Shown here one piece after another: positions 61,500-64,000 of a stretch of DNA of 64,000 nucleotides (positions are counted from its first letter, which is position 1; each line of letters starts with the position of its first letter). Source of the stretch: Lepturacanthus savala (taxonomy: Eukaryota > Chordata > Actinopteri > Scombriformes > Trichiuridae); NCBI GenBank assembly GCA_030544235.1, contig CM060484.1, positions 10,245,531 to 10,309,530 of the forward strand, given 5' to 3'. A model generated the notes under the pieces. It did no database searches. It saw only the letters and a program-made list of their open reading frames with translations, and was not told where the DNA came from. The translations under genes and the position numbers were made by a program.

Positions 61500-61860
61500 T
61501 ATATACTATCAAACCCAGCGAGGACCCACGCCGCTCTCATGAGACAAAGAGCAGCAGGGAGACAAACAGCTGCCATCTTTCATTGGTGTCTGTCGTCAGG
61601 TCGCTTAACACTGATAAGAAGCTGAGAGGAGACAGGAGGAGGGGTTTCGCTGCGTGCACGGATGTTTGTGCGTGTGGCCGCCTGCATGCATGCATATTAC
61701 AGCAAGTTTCCCCTTACATAATAGTTTTGTTACTGAATTGAGTCCTTAACCTGATTCATATTGATCAGCCGGACTCTGGCTCGTGCATACTTAATTCAGG
61801 GAGGTAATCAAATCAAACGCACCCAGGCCTCCTCCTCCTCCTCCCCCAACTGACTGACTA
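61500..61860. promoter_or_regulatory. Candidate intronic regulatory block
   Basis: Unique, GC-richer sequence with 'cactgataagaagctga' (GATA-type word), 'gcatgcatgcat', 'tcatattgatcagcc' (ATTGATCA, about 61760-61767) and 'catacttaattcag'. No repeat vocabulary is recognised. Regulatory role is inference. Confidence 0.3.
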
Positions 61861-64000
61861 CACATCAGCTGACTATATACCAGCAGAAGCGTTTGGGTTT
61901 CTGTTGTCGTGTGGTTCTGCGTGTGTCACATTTTTTTTTTGCCAAGCTCAGGATCGTCACAGTTTCCAAGAAAGCATGAATAACTCAGCATTTCCGACGA
62001 TGACATGATACTTCACACATTATATAGGCCTATGGTGCTGAATAAAGCAGGGATGGAATACTATTGATGATTATATCTACTTTAACAGCCCCATCCTTTG
62101 GATTGAACTACAGCATAGCAATAAAAATCATTAAAAAAATGGAGAAAACATGTAAAATGCAATGCATTGTGTGACTAAAATGTTACTACTATTGTCGGTG
62201 GCACAATAGTTGGAGCCACACTTCGGGTTCAACATGTCACAGCAGGAAAACCACTGCTGTTAATAATAAAATAAATGATGGATGAATTGCATTTAGCTGC
62301 TTTCACTTCAGAATGCTGGTATTGTTTATGCTGGATCACTGTCACACTCTTGACTTTTCTAACTATGACGAGTCAAAATGCCTGCTGTGAAAAAGACCTA
62401 TAACCCTACTGGCCTGTATCCTCTGTGAATTTTAAACATATCATTACAAATTTATACATTTAAAGTTACTACAAGGAACTTTTGATCACACATCATTACA
62501 AACAAGACCCTGAGTGAGAAGATTGGATTTTGGAGAGAGCAGCGGTGGTTGAGAGAGTGAGAGAGAGAGTGAATGAAGAGAGCGAGCGGTACAAGCAAGA
62601 ACAGTTCGAAAAATAAATGAATATTTCCTGATTGTTTCACAGCAGTTATTTTCAAAGGCACAAATAAACAGGTCCACACTTCCTCACTATCCTGCTGTTG
62701 CATTGATGGATTTGGTGTGAATGCAGCCTTGTGTGTAGCCATGTGTATGAACGCTATTAAAACAAAGCTTATTTTGCTTCACCATCAGCTAATTACAATT
62801 TATCTTACATTTCTCCAAGATAGAGAAGGAGCTGTGCTTAAAAAAATGCTGTTGTGCACATGGGGCCACTAAAATCAATACAAAAAATGTTCCCACGTTT
62901 GACTGGTAGTTGGAATTTAGAATAAAAACTCCCATACGCCATGTCCTGTATTTTGTTTATTTATTCATTTTTGCCATGTTCAAACTTTGACTGAAGCACA
63001 TCGATGGCCTCGCTAATTAAATAAAATGGAGTCGAGGTAAAAAAATCAACTATAATGCAACTATAGTCTTAACAAAACTGAAACGTCACAGTGAGGCCAC
63101 AGATCTAGAAAATGACAAAAAAGAGAAATACGATGAGAAATACAGTTTACTTCAGTTTAATAAGTAGAGATAGACAGACAGACACACAGGTGGACACAAT
63201 CAGACTTTATGCTGCCAAACACTCAGACAGACGTTTTAGTTGTAATTCCACTGAAAGGGATTTTCTGTGCCAGGATATTAGTGTTATTGGTTGGAGATTG
63301 GTTGAGGGAACCGATTATTTTGAGATCAGAGAGCTTCCCCTCCCGCTGATCTCAAGTAAAAGAAGAAGGCAAAGCCTGATAGATTAAGACCGAAATATTA
63401 TAGTGTGATATAGCTGACACACACCTGTCCTGCCAGAGTCTGGAATAAAAATACGGACAGCAGAGGTGAAGCATCCGTCGGCGTGAAGGTTAAAGACTAA
63501 CTGATGAACCCACAGAGTTCTGGTTTCAGGCTCAGAGTTGGACTTGATACGGATGAACTATTATACTTTCAGGGTGTCTCCTGTGGTTCTTAGGTGTGTT
63601 GTCGAACATAATGGCTTACTCATTCTCAACTCAGTGGAAATTGGGTCTGTGTAATCCAAAATGCATTTACGAGAAGAACATGCACTAACATAATCACATG
63701 AAGAATATCCTGTCTGCCCACATATCAAGTTTGCAACTTACTTTGTTCATAATCCAGGTCAAACCTTGATTTAACTCGAGCTACAAAGTTCAGGAGTCAG
63801 AAAACAGAGTTGGTTTACAGATATACGTATCTAGTTCACTGATATCACAGGTGTAGCCCCTAAATATAATCCGCCGCTCTCCCCCAACATTTGCTGCCTT
63901 CTTCTCCTTCCAGCTCATTTCTGATACGCCCACTGAAGATATCACGGATCCCAACGAAAAACCCACAATTTTATTTGTTCCCCTGTTAACCGACTTTTTA

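Overview
This window is vertebrate nuclear DNA, almost certainly from a ray-finned (teleost) fish. It is AT-rich and dense in (TG)n/(CA)n microsatellites. It carries several dispersed repeats typical of teleost genomes (hAT-like and pogo/Tigger-like DNA elements, an L1-type LINE relic, a SINE-like retroposon). Its coding sequence is split by GT-AG introns. Only two genes are supported, both on the + strand.

(1) st8sia3, an alpha-2,8-sialyltransferase of the Golgi. Three coding exons (8596-8715, 10450-11007, 13354-13636) join in frame and give the C-terminal ~319 residues, including sialylmotifs L, S, III and VS. Exon 1, with the cytoplasmic tail and membrane anchor, is not visible and probably lies upstream, so 1-8595 is read as intron 1. 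The 3' UTR probably runs to a poly(A) signal near 18554.

(2) onecut2, a CUT-homeodomain transcription factor. The large GC-rich first coding exon (34698-35922) encodes the poly-Ala and poly-His low-complexity N-terminus and the complete CUT domain, and ends at a clean splice donor. The homeodomain exon was sought and not found, so 35923-64000 is read as the 5' part of a very long intron. A CpG-rich promoter/5' UTR precedes the exon and contains two tiny upstream ORFs, one overlapping the start codon.

Layout: 1-8595 repeat-rich intron 1 of st8sia3; 8596-13636 st8sia3 exons with two short introns holding hAT-like elements; 13637-~18580 3' UTR; ~18580-34140 AT-rich intergenic DNA with long microsatellites, a G36 tract, an ACAGTA-rich repeat pair and a pogo/Tigger relic; 34140-35922 CpG island and onecut2 exon 1; 35923-64000 intron with several GC-richer, low-repeat blocks (candidate enhancers), an L1 reverse-transcriptase relic, two more pogo/Tigger relics, a SINE-like insertion with a perfect target-site duplication, and two near-perfect short hairpins.

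The gene pair has the same order and orientation as ST8SIA3-ONECUT2 on human 18q21 (established knowledge), which supports both identifications. The genes are not functionally linked in one pathway, though both are expressed in the nervous system in vertebrates. I see no evidence of an undescribed multi-gene system. The most noteworthy signals are repeat structures with resolvable insertion boundaries, the unusual onecut2 start region and candidate intronic regulatory blocks.
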